A stretch of DNA of 64,000 bases, from positions 3,350,501 to 3,414,500 of the forward strand of contig NZ_CP107970.1 in assembly GCF_036090055.1 (NCBI RefSeq), written 5' to 3'. The notes beneath the pieces are model-generated. The model saw nothing but the letters and a program-made list of their open reading frames with translations. It made no database searches and was not told where the DNA came from. Positions within the stretch are counted from its first letter, which is position 1; every line of letters begins with the position of its first letter. This document shows, piece after piece, positions 16,597 to 24,981 of this stretch. The translations under genes were made by a program, and so were the position numbers. Origin of the DNA: Nocardioides sp. NBC_00368. Lineage in GTDB: Bacteria; Actinomycetota; Actinomycetes; Propionibacteriales; Nocardioidaceae.

Positions 16597-19143
16597 ATGA
16601 GCGAGCAGCCGACACCTCAGCAGATCCGCCGGGCCCTGGCCCGGGCCGAACGCGGCGCAGCCCTCGACGTGGCGGAGGCTTCGGCGCTCCTCGCGGCCCG
16701 GGGCGACGACCTCGACCGGCTGACCGCCGCCGCGGCGAAGGTACGCGACGCCGGCCTGGTCGCGGCCGGACGACCCGAGACGGTGACCTACTCCCCGAAG
16801 GTCTTCATCCCGGTCACCAAGCTGTGCCGGGACCGGTGTCACTACTGCACGTTCGTGGAGACGCCGGGGCAGGCGGCGCGCGAGGGGCGGGAGCCCTACC
16901 TGAGCCCCGACGAGATCCTCGAGATCGCCGCCGAGGGCGCGAAGCTGGGCTGCCTGGAGGCCCTGTTCACCTTGGGCGACCGGCCCGAGGACCGGTGGCC
17001 GGAGGCCCGGGAGTGGCTGGAGAGCCGTGGCTACGAGTCGACCCTCGACTACGTGCGGGCGATGGCGATCCGGGTGCTCGAGGAGACCGGCCTGCTCCCC
17101 CACCTCAACCCGGGCGTGATGTCGTGGGAGGAGATGAACCGGCTCAAGCCGGTCTCGCCGTCGATGGGGATGATGCTCGAGACCACGTCGCGGCGGCTGT
17201 TCGAGACCAAGGGCGAGGCCCACTACGGTTCGCCCGACAAGGACCCGGCGGTGCGGCTGCGGGTCCTCGAGGACGCGGGACGGCTCTCGATCCCGTTCAC
17301 CTCCGGCCTCCTGGTCGGCATCGGCGAGACGCTCACCGAGCGCGCGGAGACGATCTTCGCGCTGCGCAAGGTCCACAAGGCGTACGCCGGGCTGCAGGAG
17401 ATCATCGTGCAGAACTTCCGGGCCAAGCCGTCGACCGCGATGCGCCACGTCGACGACCTGGGCCTGGACGAGTATCTGGCCGCGATCGCCGTCTCCCGGA
17501 TCGTGCTCGGACCCAAGGCCCGGGTCCAGGCCCCGCCCAACCTGGTCGACCTCGACGAGTGCCGGGCGCTGCTCGGTGCCGGGATCGACGACTGGGGCGG
17601 CGTCTCCCCGCTCACCCCCGACCACGTCAACCCCGAGCGTCCCTGGCCCTCGCTGGACGCGCTTCGCCAGGTCACCGCCGAGGCCGGCTTCCAGCTGAAG
17701 CCGCGGCTGACCGTCCACCCGGAGTACGTCACCGGCACCCTGAGCGACGGCCAGGCCTGGATCGACCCTCGCGTCCTCTCCCACGTCGAGGCGCTCGCCG
17801 ACGAGGACGGGCTGGCCCGCGACGGTGTCCGTCCCGAAGGCCGCCCGTGGCAGGAGCCCGACGGTGGCTTCACCGCCGCCGGCCGGGTCGACCTGCACGC
17901 CTCCGTCGACACCGAGGGCCGCACCAACGACCGCCGCGACGACTTCGAGACGGTCTACGGAGACTGGGAGGCGGTTCGGGAGGCTGCGGTGGAAACTGCC
18001 TCCTCCGGGGTGGTCTCGACAAGCTCGACCACCGGGTCCAGCGAGGGGTTTGCGGCGCTCAAAGCTGCCGAGAAAAACCCTGGCAACCTCTCCGACGAGC
18101 ACGCGCTGACCCTGATGACCGCCGAGGGCGACCTGCTGCGCCAGGTCACCAGGCTCGCCGACGACCTGCGCAAGGAGGTCAACGGCGACACCGTGACGTA
18201 CGTGGTCAACCGCAACATCAACTTCACCAACGTCTGCTACGTCGGCTGCCGGTTCTGCGCCTTCGCCCAGCGCCGGACGGACGCGGATGCGTACTCCCTC
18301 GATCTGGACCAGGTCGCCGACCGCGCCGAGGAGGCCTGGAACCTCGGCGCCACCGAGGTCTGCATGCAGGGCGGCATCGACCCCGAGCTCCCCTCGACCG
18401 CCTACTTCGACCTCGTCCAGGCCGTGAAGCAGCGCGTCCCGGAGATGCACGTGCACGCGTTCAGCCCGATGGAGATCGTCAACGGCACCGCCCGCACCGG
18501 GCTCTCCATCGAGGACTTCCTGATCAAGGTCCGCGAGGCCGGACTCGGCTCGCTCCCGGGCACGGCAGCAGAGATCCTCGACGACGAGGTTCGCTGGGTG
18601 CTGACCAAGGGCAAGCTGCCCGCGAAGACCTGGATCGAGATCGTCTCGACCGCCCACCGCGTCGGCATCCCCACGACGTCCACGATGATGTACGGCCACG
18701 TCGACAACCCGCGGCACTGGGTCGGCCACCTCCGCGTCCTCGCCGGCATCCAGGACCAGGCCCGCGAGCACGGAAACGCCGGCTTCACCGAGTTCGTGCC
18801 CCTCCCCTTCGTCCACACCAGCGCACCGATCTATCTCGCCGGCGCGGCCCGCCCCGGCCCGACGATGCGCGACAACCTCGCCGTGCACGCGCTGGCCAGG
18901 ATCATGCTCCACGGCCGCATCGACAACATCCAGACCAGCTGGGTCAAGCTCGGTGTCGACGGCACCCGGGCGATGCTCCAGGCCGGCGCCAACGACCTCG
19001 GCGGCACCCTGATGGAGGAGACCATCTCCCGCATGGCCGGCTCCGAGCACGGCTCGGCAAAAACTGTGTCCGAGCTCGAAGACATCGGTGCCGGCATAGG
19101 CCGGGCGGTATCGGAAAGGACTACCCTCTACGATCCTCGCTGA
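16597..19143 (+). CDS. fbiC: Bifunctional FO synthase (CofG-CofH fusion)
   Basis: 848 aa (ATG 16597; a GTG at 16594 is also possible). Radical-SAM enzyme that makes 7,8-didemethyl-8-hydroxy-5-deazariboflavin, the F420 chromophore, from tyrosine and a pyrimidine intermediate. Two radical-SAM halves are visible, each with a CxxxCxxC cluster: KLCRDRCHYCTF in the CofG-like half and NVCYVGCRFCAF in the CofH-like half. Length is close to mycobacterial FbiC. The linker contains VSTSSTTGSSEGF, encoded by a dispersed palindromic repeat (18009-18033). It lies between paralogues B and C and may be co-transcribed with both. Together with Fgd it shows an F420 economy. Confidence 0.96.
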   Translation: MSEQPTPQQIRRALARAERGAALDVAEASALLAARGDDLDRLTAAAAKVRDAGLVAAGRPETVTYSPKVFIPVTKLCRDRCHYCTFVETPGQAAREGREPYLSPDEILEIAAEGAKLGCLEALFTLGDRPEDRWPEAREWLESRGYESTLDYVRAMAIRVLEETGLLPHLNPGVMSWEEMNRLKPVSPSMGMMLETTSRRLFETKGEAHYGSPDKDPAVRLRVLEDAGRLSIPFTSGLLVGIGETLTERAETIFALRKVHKAYAGLQEIIVQNFRAKPSTAMRHVDDLGLDEYLAAIAVSRIVLGPKARVQAPPNLVDLDECRALLGAGIDDWGGVSPLTPDHVNPERPWPSLDALRQVTAEAGFQLKPRLTVHPEYVTGTLSDGQAWIDPRVLSHVEALADEDGLARDGVRPEGRPWQEPDGGFTAAGRVDLHASVDTEGRTNDRRDDFETVYGDWEAVREAAVETASSGVVSTSSTTGSSEGFAALKAAEKNPGNLSDEHALTLMTAEGDLLRQVTRLADDLRKEVNGDTVTYVVNRNINFTNVCYVGCRFCAFAQRRTDADAYSLDLDQVADRAEEAWNLGATEVCMQGGIDPELPSTAYFDLVQAVKQRVPEMHVHAFSPMEIVNGTARTGLSIEDFLIKVREAGLGSLPGTAAEILDDEVRWVLTKGKLPAKTWIEIVSTAHRVGIPTTSTMMYGHVDNPRHWVGHLRVLAGIQDQAREHGNAGFTEFVPLPFVHTSAPIYLAGAARPGPTMRDNLAVHALARIMLHGRIDNIQTSWVKLGVDGTRAMLQAGANDLGGTLMEETISRMAGSEHGSAKTVSELEDIGAGIGRAVSERTTLYDPR
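18009..18033. repeat. Dispersed palindromic repeat inside the fbiC linker
   Basis: A 25-bp inverted repeat with arms GGTGGTC/GACCACC around TCGACAAGCTCGA. It is in frame and encodes VVSTSSTT between the CofG and CofH halves. The same core TCGACAAGCTCGA occurs in the reverse orientation at 32506-32518 and near 55482-55494, and as a variant at 10651-10664. Confidence 0.75.
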
Positions 19144-19163
19144 ACTGTTCTCGAGGGAGTGAG

Positions 19164-20378
19164 ATGTCCGACCCCACCGGCAGTACCGCTCAACAACAAC
19201 CGAAGCCCACCGAGCTCGCCTACGCGGCGGCCGAGGAGGCCCGCCGGCGGCGGCTCGGGCTGCCCCCGATGCCGCGGCGGCGGCGCGACCGGACCCGGCC
19301 CGTACGCCGGGTGCTGCGCTGGCTCGTGATCGTCGGGGTGCTGGTAGCGGTCGCCTTCCTCGGGACCTCGGCGTGGGCCTACTTCACCGGTCAGATCGGT
19401 CCGATGCGCGGTGACGAGAAGGCGGTGGCGCGCACCCTCAGCCTCGCCGGCGACACCCCGTCGTGGGCCGACCCCGCGCAGATCCGGTGCGCCGCGGAAA
19501 CGGTCGTCAAGGACAAGGGCAGCGCCGGCCTCGCCACCGCCGGAGTGGTCACCAAGAACGGCAGCGGCTTCAGCTACACCGGCGAGTGGCCGTCCGCGCT
19601 GGGCGCGCAGTGGTACGCGGAGCTGCTCGACTGCGCCGACGGCGGCGCCAACGCCTGGAGCAAGCAGGTCGCCGGCGCCTGGACGCTCGAGGACCCGCGG
19701 TGCCTGCGCGAGGTCGGCCGCCCGGCGATCGCCGGCGTCCTCGCGGTCACCAACCTGCGGCTGAGCGACGAGGACCTCGCCGCCAAGAACGTCGCGGCGA
19801 TCACCGACCTGGACAGCTGCTACGCCCGCACCCCCGAGACGCCGACCGGCGCCGCGGCCGCGGGCTACCGCGAGGTCACGCTGAAGGTCACCGCACCGGC
19901 GGTCACCTCCGGCGTCGCCTCCATCGACGACGGCGCCGCGCAGCCGACCGCCGGCGAGGACCCGGAGCTCACCTACACCCTGCCGGTCGCCAAGGGCGGC
20001 ACCGAGGCCTGCGTGGAGGCGACCACCAAGGTGACGTACGCGTGGGGCACGGTCCGCACCGGCGAGCCGGCCAAGATCTGCGGCAAGGCGCAGGCCGCCA
20101 CGATCCAGTGGCGCCCCTACAAGCACGCCTGCCCGAAGAACATGCCCAGGTGCGCCTACATGGCGGCGTACATCGAGGGGCTGGCGGACAACCAGAGCCT
20201 GACCGTCACCTACCGGATGTCGGGCGATTTCAAGTGCCCGCGCAAGAAGCCCAGCTGCAGCGCCACGGTCAAGGCCGACGACGCGGGCAAGGCACGAGCT
20301 CCCGGCATCCTGGTCACCGGCAAGAAGGGCAAGGTCGTGGCCAGCGCGGGCAGCCTGAAGGCGACCTACCCCCACTGA
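19164..20378 (+). CDS. Membrane protein with ten-cysteine exported module (paralogue C)
   Basis: 404 aa from MSDPTGSTAQQQPKPTEL (ATG 19164, GAGGGAGTGAG upstream), 20 bp after fbiC. A short cytoplasmic segment rich in Arg (RRRRLGLPPMPRRRRDR) precedes one transmembrane helix at about 52-74 (RWLVIVGVLVAVAFLGTSAWAYFTG). The exported part repeats the paralogue pattern: WADPAQIRCAAETVV, YTGEW, LLDCADG, PRCLRE, LDSCYA, then EACVEATTKVTYAWGTV, ICGKA, HACPK, RCAYM, FKCPRK, SCSAT, giving the same 4+6 cysteines. Unknown family. It lacks the kinase domain and may be a co-receptor or competitor of paralogue B; this is inference. Confidence 0.85.
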   Translation: MSDPTGSTAQQQPKPTELAYAAAEEARRRRLGLPPMPRRRRDRTRPVRRVLRWLVIVGVLVAVAFLGTSAWAYFTGQIGPMRGDEKAVARTLSLAGDTPSWADPAQIRCAAETVVKDKGSAGLATAGVVTKNGSGFSYTGEWPSALGAQWYAELLDCADGGANAWSKQVAGAWTLEDPRCLREVGRPAIAGVLAVTNLRLSDEDLAAKNVAAITDLDSCYARTPETPTGAAAAGYREVTLKVTAPAVTSGVASIDDGAAQPTAGEDPELTYTLPVAKGGTEACVEATTKVTYAWGTVRTGEPAKICGKAQAATIQWRPYKHACPKNMPRCAYMAAYIEGLADNQSLTVTYRMSGDFKCPRKKPSCSATVKADDAGKARAPGILVTGKKGKVVASAGSLKATYPH

Positions 20379-20409
20379 GCCAAAAGGCTCGGCTCGTAGG
20401 GTGGTGGGC

Positions 20410-21384
20410 GTGCCCTCCGACCTGACCTTCGGCGCGACCCGCGGACCCAGCCCCGACCCGGCTCTGCGCCCGCCGGCCCTGCCCCGCAAGCGCCGCCGGA
20501 CCCTCGTCGACCTCCCCGGCGGGACGTACGCCGCCGGGGACTCCTTCGACGAGGGATACCAGGCCGACGGCGAGGGCCCGGTGCACCAGGTCGAGCTGCC
20601 CGGCTTCCGGCTCGACGCGACCGCGGTGACCAACGAGGAGTTCGCCCGGTTCGTGAAGGCGACCGGTCACGTCACCACCGCCGAGCGGGAGGGCTTCTCC
20701 GCCGTCTTCCACCTGGCCTTCGAGGGCGACCCCCGCGACGTGCTGGGCCGCTCCCCCGAGGCGCCCTGGTGGCTCGGGGTGCGTGGCGCCTCCTGGCGCA
20801 CACCCGAGGGCCCCGGCTCCAACGTCGGCCGCCGCGGCAACCACCCGGTCGTGCACGTCTCCCACGACGACGCGCTCGCCTACTGCGACTGGGCCGGGAC
20901 AAGGCTGCCGACCGAGGCCGAGTGGGAGTACGCCGCCCGCGGCGGGCTCGCCGGCTCGAGGTTCCCGTGGGGCGACGACCTGGAGCAGGACGGCACCCAT
21001 CACGCCAACGTCTGGCAGGGAGTCTTTCCAGACACCAACACCGCGGACGACGGGTTCGTCACCACCGCGCCGGTGCGGACGTACGACCCCAACGGGTTCG
21101 GCCTGTTCCAGATGATCGGCAACATCTGGGAGTGGTGTGCGGACTGGTTCTCGCCGACCTACTACGGCGACCTCGTCGACTCCGGCTCCTCTTCGGACCC
21201 GCGGGGCCCGGCCGAGGGCCTGACCCGGGTCATGCGCGGCGGCTCCTACCTCTGCCACGACTCCTACTGCCACCGCTACCGGCTCTCGGCGCGCTCCAGC
21301 AGCCCGCCCGACTCGACCGCCGGCAACCTCGGCTTCCGCTGCGCGGCCGATGGCCCCGACGCGGCCGATCAGTCCGCCGGGTAG
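20410..21384 (+). CDS. Formylglycine-generating enzyme (sulfatase-modifying factor)
   Basis: 324 aa from GTG 20410, chosen for AGGG 8 bases upstream; GTGs at 20401 and 20404 are alternatives. Copper-dependent oxidase family that converts the active-site Cys of type I sulfatases to C-alpha-formylglycine. FGE-sulfatase (SUMF1) fold motifs are LPGGTYAAGDSF, ATAVTNEEFARFV, HPVVHVSHDDALAYCDWAG, RLPTEAEWEYAARGG, GNIWEWCADW, MRGGSYLCHDSYCHRYRLSARS and NLGFRC. The two Cys of YLCHDSYC (codons 21253 and 21268) match the catalytic pair of active FGEs. It converges on, and overlaps by 16 bp, a Cys-type sulfatase, its obvious client. Confidence 0.94.
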   Translation: MPSDLTFGATRGPSPDPALRPPALPRKRRRTLVDLPGGTYAAGDSFDEGYQADGEGPVHQVELPGFRLDATAVTNEEFARFVKATGHVTTAEREGFSAVFHLAFEGDPRDVLGRSPEAPWWLGVRGASWRTPEGPGSNVGRRGNHPVVHVSHDDALAYCDWAGTRLPTEAEWEYAARGGLAGSRFPWGDDLEQDGTHHANVWQGVFPDTNTADDGFVTTAPVRTYDPNGFGLFQMIGNIWEWCADWFSPTYYGDLVDSGSSSDPRGPAEGLTRVMRGGSYLCHDSYCHRYRLSARSSSPPDSTAGNLGFRCAADGPDAADQSAG

Positions 21385-22916
21385 AACTCCTTGGGGCAGG
21401 TGTCACCGGCGCAGTCGGCGTACTTCTTGCTCAGCGAGCGCAGCTCGGTCAGCTCGTCGGCGTACTCGGGGAGCAGCGCGAGCGAGCGGATCTGGTAGGG
21501 GTCCTCGGCCAGGTCGTAGAGCTCCTCGCTGCCGTCGGAGAAGCGGGCGTAGGTCCAGTCGCCGAAGCGGATCCCGGAGTAGATCTGCTTGTATCCGTCG
21601 TTGACCCGCCAGGCGGAGAGCGGAATCACCCGGTTCTGAGCGGGCGCGGTGAGCCAGGGCATGAAGTTGACGCCGTCCTGGGTCCGTCCCGGCTCGGCGC
21701 CGGCGACCGCCAGGATCGTGGTGGCGATGTCGGGGTTGCCGATCCCGGTGGCCAGGGACCGTCCGGCCGGGATCCGCGGGCCGCGCAGGATCACCGGGAT
21801 CCGCTGCGTCTCGCGGTAGTGCATCAGCTTGCCGTTGATGTTGTGGCCACCGGTGGTGTAGCCGTTGTCGGAGGTGAAGATGATGATGGTGTTGTCGAGC
21901 TGGCCGGTCTCCTGAAGCCGGAGTAGGTGGCTGGCGACGGCGCGGTCGAGCGACTGGACGGCCTCGACCCGCTGCTCGTGCGCGATCCGCAGCTCGGCGC
22001 GGCCCTGCGCGTCGAAGTACTTGCGGGAGGCCGAGATCCGCGGCGCATCGGTCGGGGTGCGGAACATGTAGGGAGTGTCCGGCAGCTCGAGACCGTCGAA
22101 GGAGTGCTTGTCCTCCTCCGCCGGCCTGGTCGTGCTGGTGCCCTCCGGGTCTTCCGGCTCATCGGGCCCACCGTGGTGCGGGGCCACGTAGTTGAGCCAC
22201 ATGTACCACGGCTTGTCGGCGCGTTCCGGCGCCGAGATCATCTCGTTGGCCTGGTCCCGCATGACGTAGGTCGTGTAGCGGTGGTAGGTCGTGAGCTTGC
22301 CGTTGTGGTTGATCCGCGGCCGGATGAAGTTGTAGGTCGACATGTCGGTCGTCGCCCGCCAGTCGGTCCACCCCGGCGGCACGTCCTTGGCGGTCCCGCG
22401 CAGGCCGTAGCCGTTGAGGTACTTGCCGGCGAAGAGGGTGTCGTAGCCGGCGTTCTGCAGCGCCTCGGGCAGCGTGCCGGTGTGGTCCATCGACTCGTAG
22501 CCACCGCGTTCGCCGTTGATGGTCACGGTGTGGTGGTTCTGGCTGTACTGCCCGGTCAACAGGGACGCACGGGCCGGCACGCAGATCGGCGTGGGAGCGA
22601 TCGCCTCGGTCAGCGACGTGCCCTGCTCGGCCAGGAGACTGCGCGTGTGGGGCATGAACTCGAGATCCTCGTAGGCGAGGTCGTCCGCCGTGATCATCAA
22701 GATGTTGGGCTTGGTCGAGTAGGGCGCCCACTCGGGGGTCTTCGTCGGCGTCGACGGCACCACTCCGGTCTCCGGAGCGATGCGGGCGAAGGCGTTGCCC
22801 GCCAGCGTGCCCAACGACCCCAGCGGACCGGTCGAGTCGGGCATCACGCCGAGCGCGATCGAGGAGCCCGCGAGCACGGCAACAGCCGCCACCGCCAATC
22901 GGGCGCGAGGCGCCAT
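21369..22916 (-). CDS. Exported Cys-type sulfatase
   Basis: 515 aa alkaline-phosphatase-superfamily sulfatase. An N-terminal hydrophobic stretch after two Arg (MAPRARLAVAAVAVLAGSSI) looks like a signal peptide or anchor. Metal-site motif PNILMITADDLAYED, the FGly signature PICVPARASLLTGQ (CxPxR, Cys codon 22581-22583), and IFTSDNGYTTGGHNINGK are intact. The C-terminus is typical (ELYDLAEDPYQIRSLA). It cleaves sulfate esters outside the membrane; the substrate is unknown. Activation by the convergent formylglycine-generating enzyme is strongly implied. The 127-bp divergent gap to the DUF5709 gene must carry both promoters; none stands out. Confidence 0.94.
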   Translation of the reverse strand: MAPRARLAVAAVAVLAGSSIALGVMPDSTGPLGSLGTLAGNAFARIAPETGVVPSTPTKTPEWAPYSTKPNILMITADDLAYEDLEFMPHTRSLLAEQGTSLTEAIAPTPICVPARASLLTGQYSQNHHTVTINGERGGYESMDHTGTLPEALQNAGYDTLFAGKYLNGYGLRGTAKDVPPGWTDWRATTDMSTYNFIRPRINHNGKLTTYHRYTTYVMRDQANEMISAPERADKPWYMWLNYVAPHHGGPDEPEDPEGTSTTRPAEEDKHSFDGLELPDTPYMFRTPTDAPRISASRKYFDAQGRAELRIAHEQRVEAVQSLDRAVASHLLRLQETGQLDNTIIIFTSDNGYTTGGHNINGKLMHYRETQRIPVILRGPRIPAGRSLATGIGNPDIATTILAVAGAEPGRTQDGVNFMPWLTAPAQNRVIPLSAWRVNDGYKQIYSGIRFGDWTYARFSDGSEELYDLAEDPYQIRSLALLPEYADELTELRSLSKKYADCAGDTCPKEFYPAD

Positions 22917-23043
22917 CTGGTCTGCTCCCTCGGTCGTTCCCCGCGTCGTCTGTGTCCGTCTGGTTCCGCTCCATACCGGACCGGGTTAACGTTACCGAAG
23001 GGGGCCTCGATGACCCCAATGCCCGGCCGATGAGGAGACCCAG

Positions 23044-23502
23044 GTGAGCGAATCGCGCGAGAACTACGGCGACTACAGCGTCGACGACGAGGATCAGATC
23101 ACCGGCGAGGACGCACTCTCCGGGGACGTTCTCGAGGGTGAGGTGCGCGACGAGCTCGACCACGGCATCGTCACCGCTGACCACTACTCCACCGACTACG
23201 GCAACACGCCGTGGGAGGAGGAGCACCGCGAGTGCATCGACCAGCGTCAGCACCAGGAGATCCCGGAGCCGGATCCCTACGCGGTCGAGTACGACGACGC
23301 CGAGGAGGCCGACGATCCCGACGGTCGCGAGGTCGGCAACAAGCGAGCGGGCCGGCTGGTCGACCCCGACCAGGGCGGCGGCGAGGACACCGACTCCGAG
23401 GTCTACGGGATCGACGCCGGCATCGACGGCGCCGGCGCCTCTGCGGAGGAGGCTGCGATGCACATCATCGACGACGAGGACGGCGACGAGGACTACAGCT
23501 AG
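23044..23502 (+). CDS. DUF5709 acidic protein
   Basis: 152 aa from GTG 23044 (GAGGAGACCCAG upstream). Very acidic, with no membrane segment. It shows the actinobacterial DUF5709 pattern: an N-terminal ENYGDYSVDDEDQITGEDAL, a central NKRAGRLVDPDQGGGEDTDSEV, and a C-terminal GIDGAGASAEEAAMHIIDDE. Function unknown. Its TAG stop and the CTA of the convergent VOC gene overlap by 3-4 bases, leaving no room for a terminator between them. Confidence 0.88.
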   Translation: MSESRENYGDYSVDDEDQITGEDALSGDVLEGEVRDELDHGIVTADHYSTDYGNTPWEEEHRECIDQRQHQEIPEPDPYAVEYDDAEEADDPDGREVGNKRAGRLVDPDQGGGEDTDSEVYGIDAGIDGAGASAEEAAMHIIDDEDGDEDYS

Positions 23503-23894
23503 GCGGTGAGGTCCTCGACCTCCAGCACGATCTCGACCTCGAACCCCTCCGAGCTCTCCAGGTAGAGCGCGGTGTGCTCGTCGCCGCCGGCGTGCGGATA
23601 GCGGTCGGCGTACATCTCGTGCCAGCCGTGCTCCGTCGACGCCGCTCGCATCCGGTCGAGCACCTCCCGGCTCTCGACGGTGAAGGCGATGTGGTTCACG
23701 CCCGGCCTGAGCCGGTCCTGGGTGCCGTGCTGGTCCGAGGAGTGCTCCATGAAGACGTACGTCCCGTCCGGTGCCTCCCAGAAGTGACCCTTCTCGCCGG
23801 CCTCCCAGCCGAGCTCGCCGAAGAGCCAGCCCCACTCGCCCGAGGCGGTCTCGAAGTCGTCGACCCAGAGGTCCCAGTGGTGGATCGCCCGCAT
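23499..23894 (-). CDS. VOC-family (glyoxalase/bleomycin resistance-like) protein
   Basis: 131 aa from MRAIHHWDLWVDDFETA (ATG 23894). Paired beta-alpha-beta-beta-beta units of the vicinal oxygen chelate fold: IHHWDLWVDDFETASGEWGWLF at the start, VNHIAFTVESREVLDRM in the middle and HTALYLESSEGFEVEIVLEV at the end. His near the start of each half and Glu near the end fit metal ligands. The substrate cannot be named. Transcribed toward the DUF5709 gene and downstream of the WXG100-like pair on the same strand, 31 bp away. Confidence 0.85.
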   Translation of the reverse strand: MRAIHHWDLWVDDFETASGEWGWLFGELGWEAGEKGHFWEAPDGTYVFMEHSSDQHGTQDRLRPGVNHIAFTVESREVLDRMRAASTEHGWHEMYADRYPHAGGDEHTALYLESSEGFEVEIVLEVEDLTA

Positions 23895-23925
23895 GCCTGC
23901 CTCCAAGCCTTCGATCTGGTCCGGA

Positions 23926-24225
23926 CTAGCCCACGATCGCGACGTTCTTGACCTCGATGTCGTGTGCCTCTTCACCGTAGTTGTGCACGGCGGTGGCCAT
24001 GGTCTCCAGCACGCTCGCGGCGCGGCCGGAGGCGTCGATCATCCTGCGTGCGGCCCGGTCCGCGGCCTGCTTCGAGCCCGTCTCGGCCGACCAGCCGGCG
24101 GTGATCCGGTCGACCTCGTCCATCAGGTCGGTGAAGAAGGTGCGCAGGTCCTCGGCGGCCGTCCTCAAGGTCGTCTCGAGGTCGTCGATGCTGGCTTCCT
24201 TGACGATCAGACTGTTGTCGCTCAT
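23926..24225 (-). CDS. WXG100/ESAT-6-like small protein
   Basis: 99 aa, all helical. Two helices flank a W-containing turn (VDRITAGWSAETGSKQAADRAAR), a WxA/WxG variant, and the protein ends VHNYGEEAHDIEVKNVAIVG. Length and layout fit EsxA/EsxB-type substrates of type VII secretion. It is coupled to the next gene upstream (stop/start share one base, TGATG), forming an Esx-like pair. Pairing as a heterodimer is the family expectation and is inferred here. No ESX ATPase or membrane component lies in the window. Confidence 0.75.
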   Translation of the reverse strand: MSDNSLIVKEASIDDLETTLRTAAEDLRTFFTDLMDEVDRITAGWSAETGSKQAADRAARRMIDASGRAASVLETMATAVHNYGEEAHDIEVKNVAIVG

Positions 24226-24548
24226 CAGAGGGTCCCCAGTCGCTGCTCGAGGTTCGAGGCCTGACCGTGGGCCTCCTGGACGATGTCGTTCTGGGTGGTG
24301 GTGTGCTGGATGTCGACGTCACGCAGTGCGGCGGCGTACTCCTGCATCAGGGTCCCCAGCCCGCCGACCTTCTCGAACCAGGTCTGCAACGACTCCACGA
24401 GGCCGCCCGCGGCGCTGCCCATCATCCCCGGGACCGCGCTCTCGATGTTGCCGGAGAGTGTGGTCAGCAGCTTCTCGAGATCGGCGATGCTGTCCTCGAC
24501 GTGCTTGGCCGCAGCCGTCTGCTGCCCGAGTGTCAGTTGAATGTTCAC
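24225..24548 (-). CDS. Esx-like small helical protein
   Basis: 107 aa (MNIQLTLGQQTAAAKHVEDSIADLEKLLTTL...). Two long helices around SLQTWFEKVGGLGTLMQEYAAALRDVD. The single Trp is followed by Phe-Glu rather than the classical x-G, with GG a few residues on, so this is a divergent member of the WXG100/type VII partner group. First gene of the pair with the 99-aa protein, and divergent from the toxin operon that starts at 24643. The 94-bp divergent gap contains TACATT near 24590 as a possible -10 element, not proven. Confidence 0.7.
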   Translation of the reverse strand: MNIQLTLGQQTAAAKHVEDSIADLEKLLTTLSGNIESAVPGMMGSAAGGLVESLQTWFEKVGGLGTLMQEYAAALRDVDIQHTTTQNDIVQEAHGQASNLEQRLGTL

Positions 24549-24642
24549 AGGCGCCCCAGGTTGTTTCGATGTGCCGGCGAGCGTGAGGCTACATTGTCCT
24601 CCGACGTACGCGGTCCGGTACAGACTCGAAAGGCCTTGGTGG

Positions 24643-24978
24643 ATGCCCTCCTACGACTTCGAGGTGGACCTGGAGTCCTTGGCCAAGGCCGCTCAGGGAC
24701 TGGCCGAGACGGTGCAGCTGTTCAAGGACAAGGACGTCGAGGACCTGGTGCCCTCCGAGGACGCGTGCGGCTCCGACGAGGTCTGGAGCGCCGTCGAGGA
24801 GTTCAAGGACCGCTGGGAGCGCGGCATGAACAACCTGTGCGAGGACGTCGGCGAGATGTCCGGCCGGATCGGCAAGATCGCGATGAACTACATCGAGCTC
24901 AACGAGAAGGGCACGGCCGAGATGGCGAAGGCCAAGGCCGCCGCCACCGATCTCACCATCACCGGCGGTGGGAAGTAG
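24643..24978 (+). CDS. WXG100-like/EspC-like helical protein of the toxin operon
   Basis: 111 aa from MPSYDFEVDLESLAKAAQGL (ATG 24643; the frame is open further upstream, but that part is not protein-like). Two helices with KDRWERGMNNLCEDVGEMSGRIGKIAMNYIELNEKG around the Trp, a layout similar to type VII chaperone-like partners. It ends 3 bp before the large effector gene and is surely in its operon. An export partner or chaperone of the effector is the likely role (inference from LXG/WXG effector loci). Confidence 0.78.
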   Translation: MPSYDFEVDLESLAKAAQGLAETVQLFKDKDVEDLVPSEDACGSDEVWSAVEEFKDRWERGMNNLCEDVGEMSGRIGKIAMNYIELNEKGTAEMAKAKAAATDLTITGGGK

Positions 24979-24981
24979 CCG

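Noticed and set aside
14284..19050. A 1588-residue open frame on the minus strand across the kinase and fbiC genes
   Set aside because: It mirrors two well-supported plus-strand genes, has low-complexity Arg/Gly/Val composition, and matches no fold. It is a typical GC-rich antisense frame.
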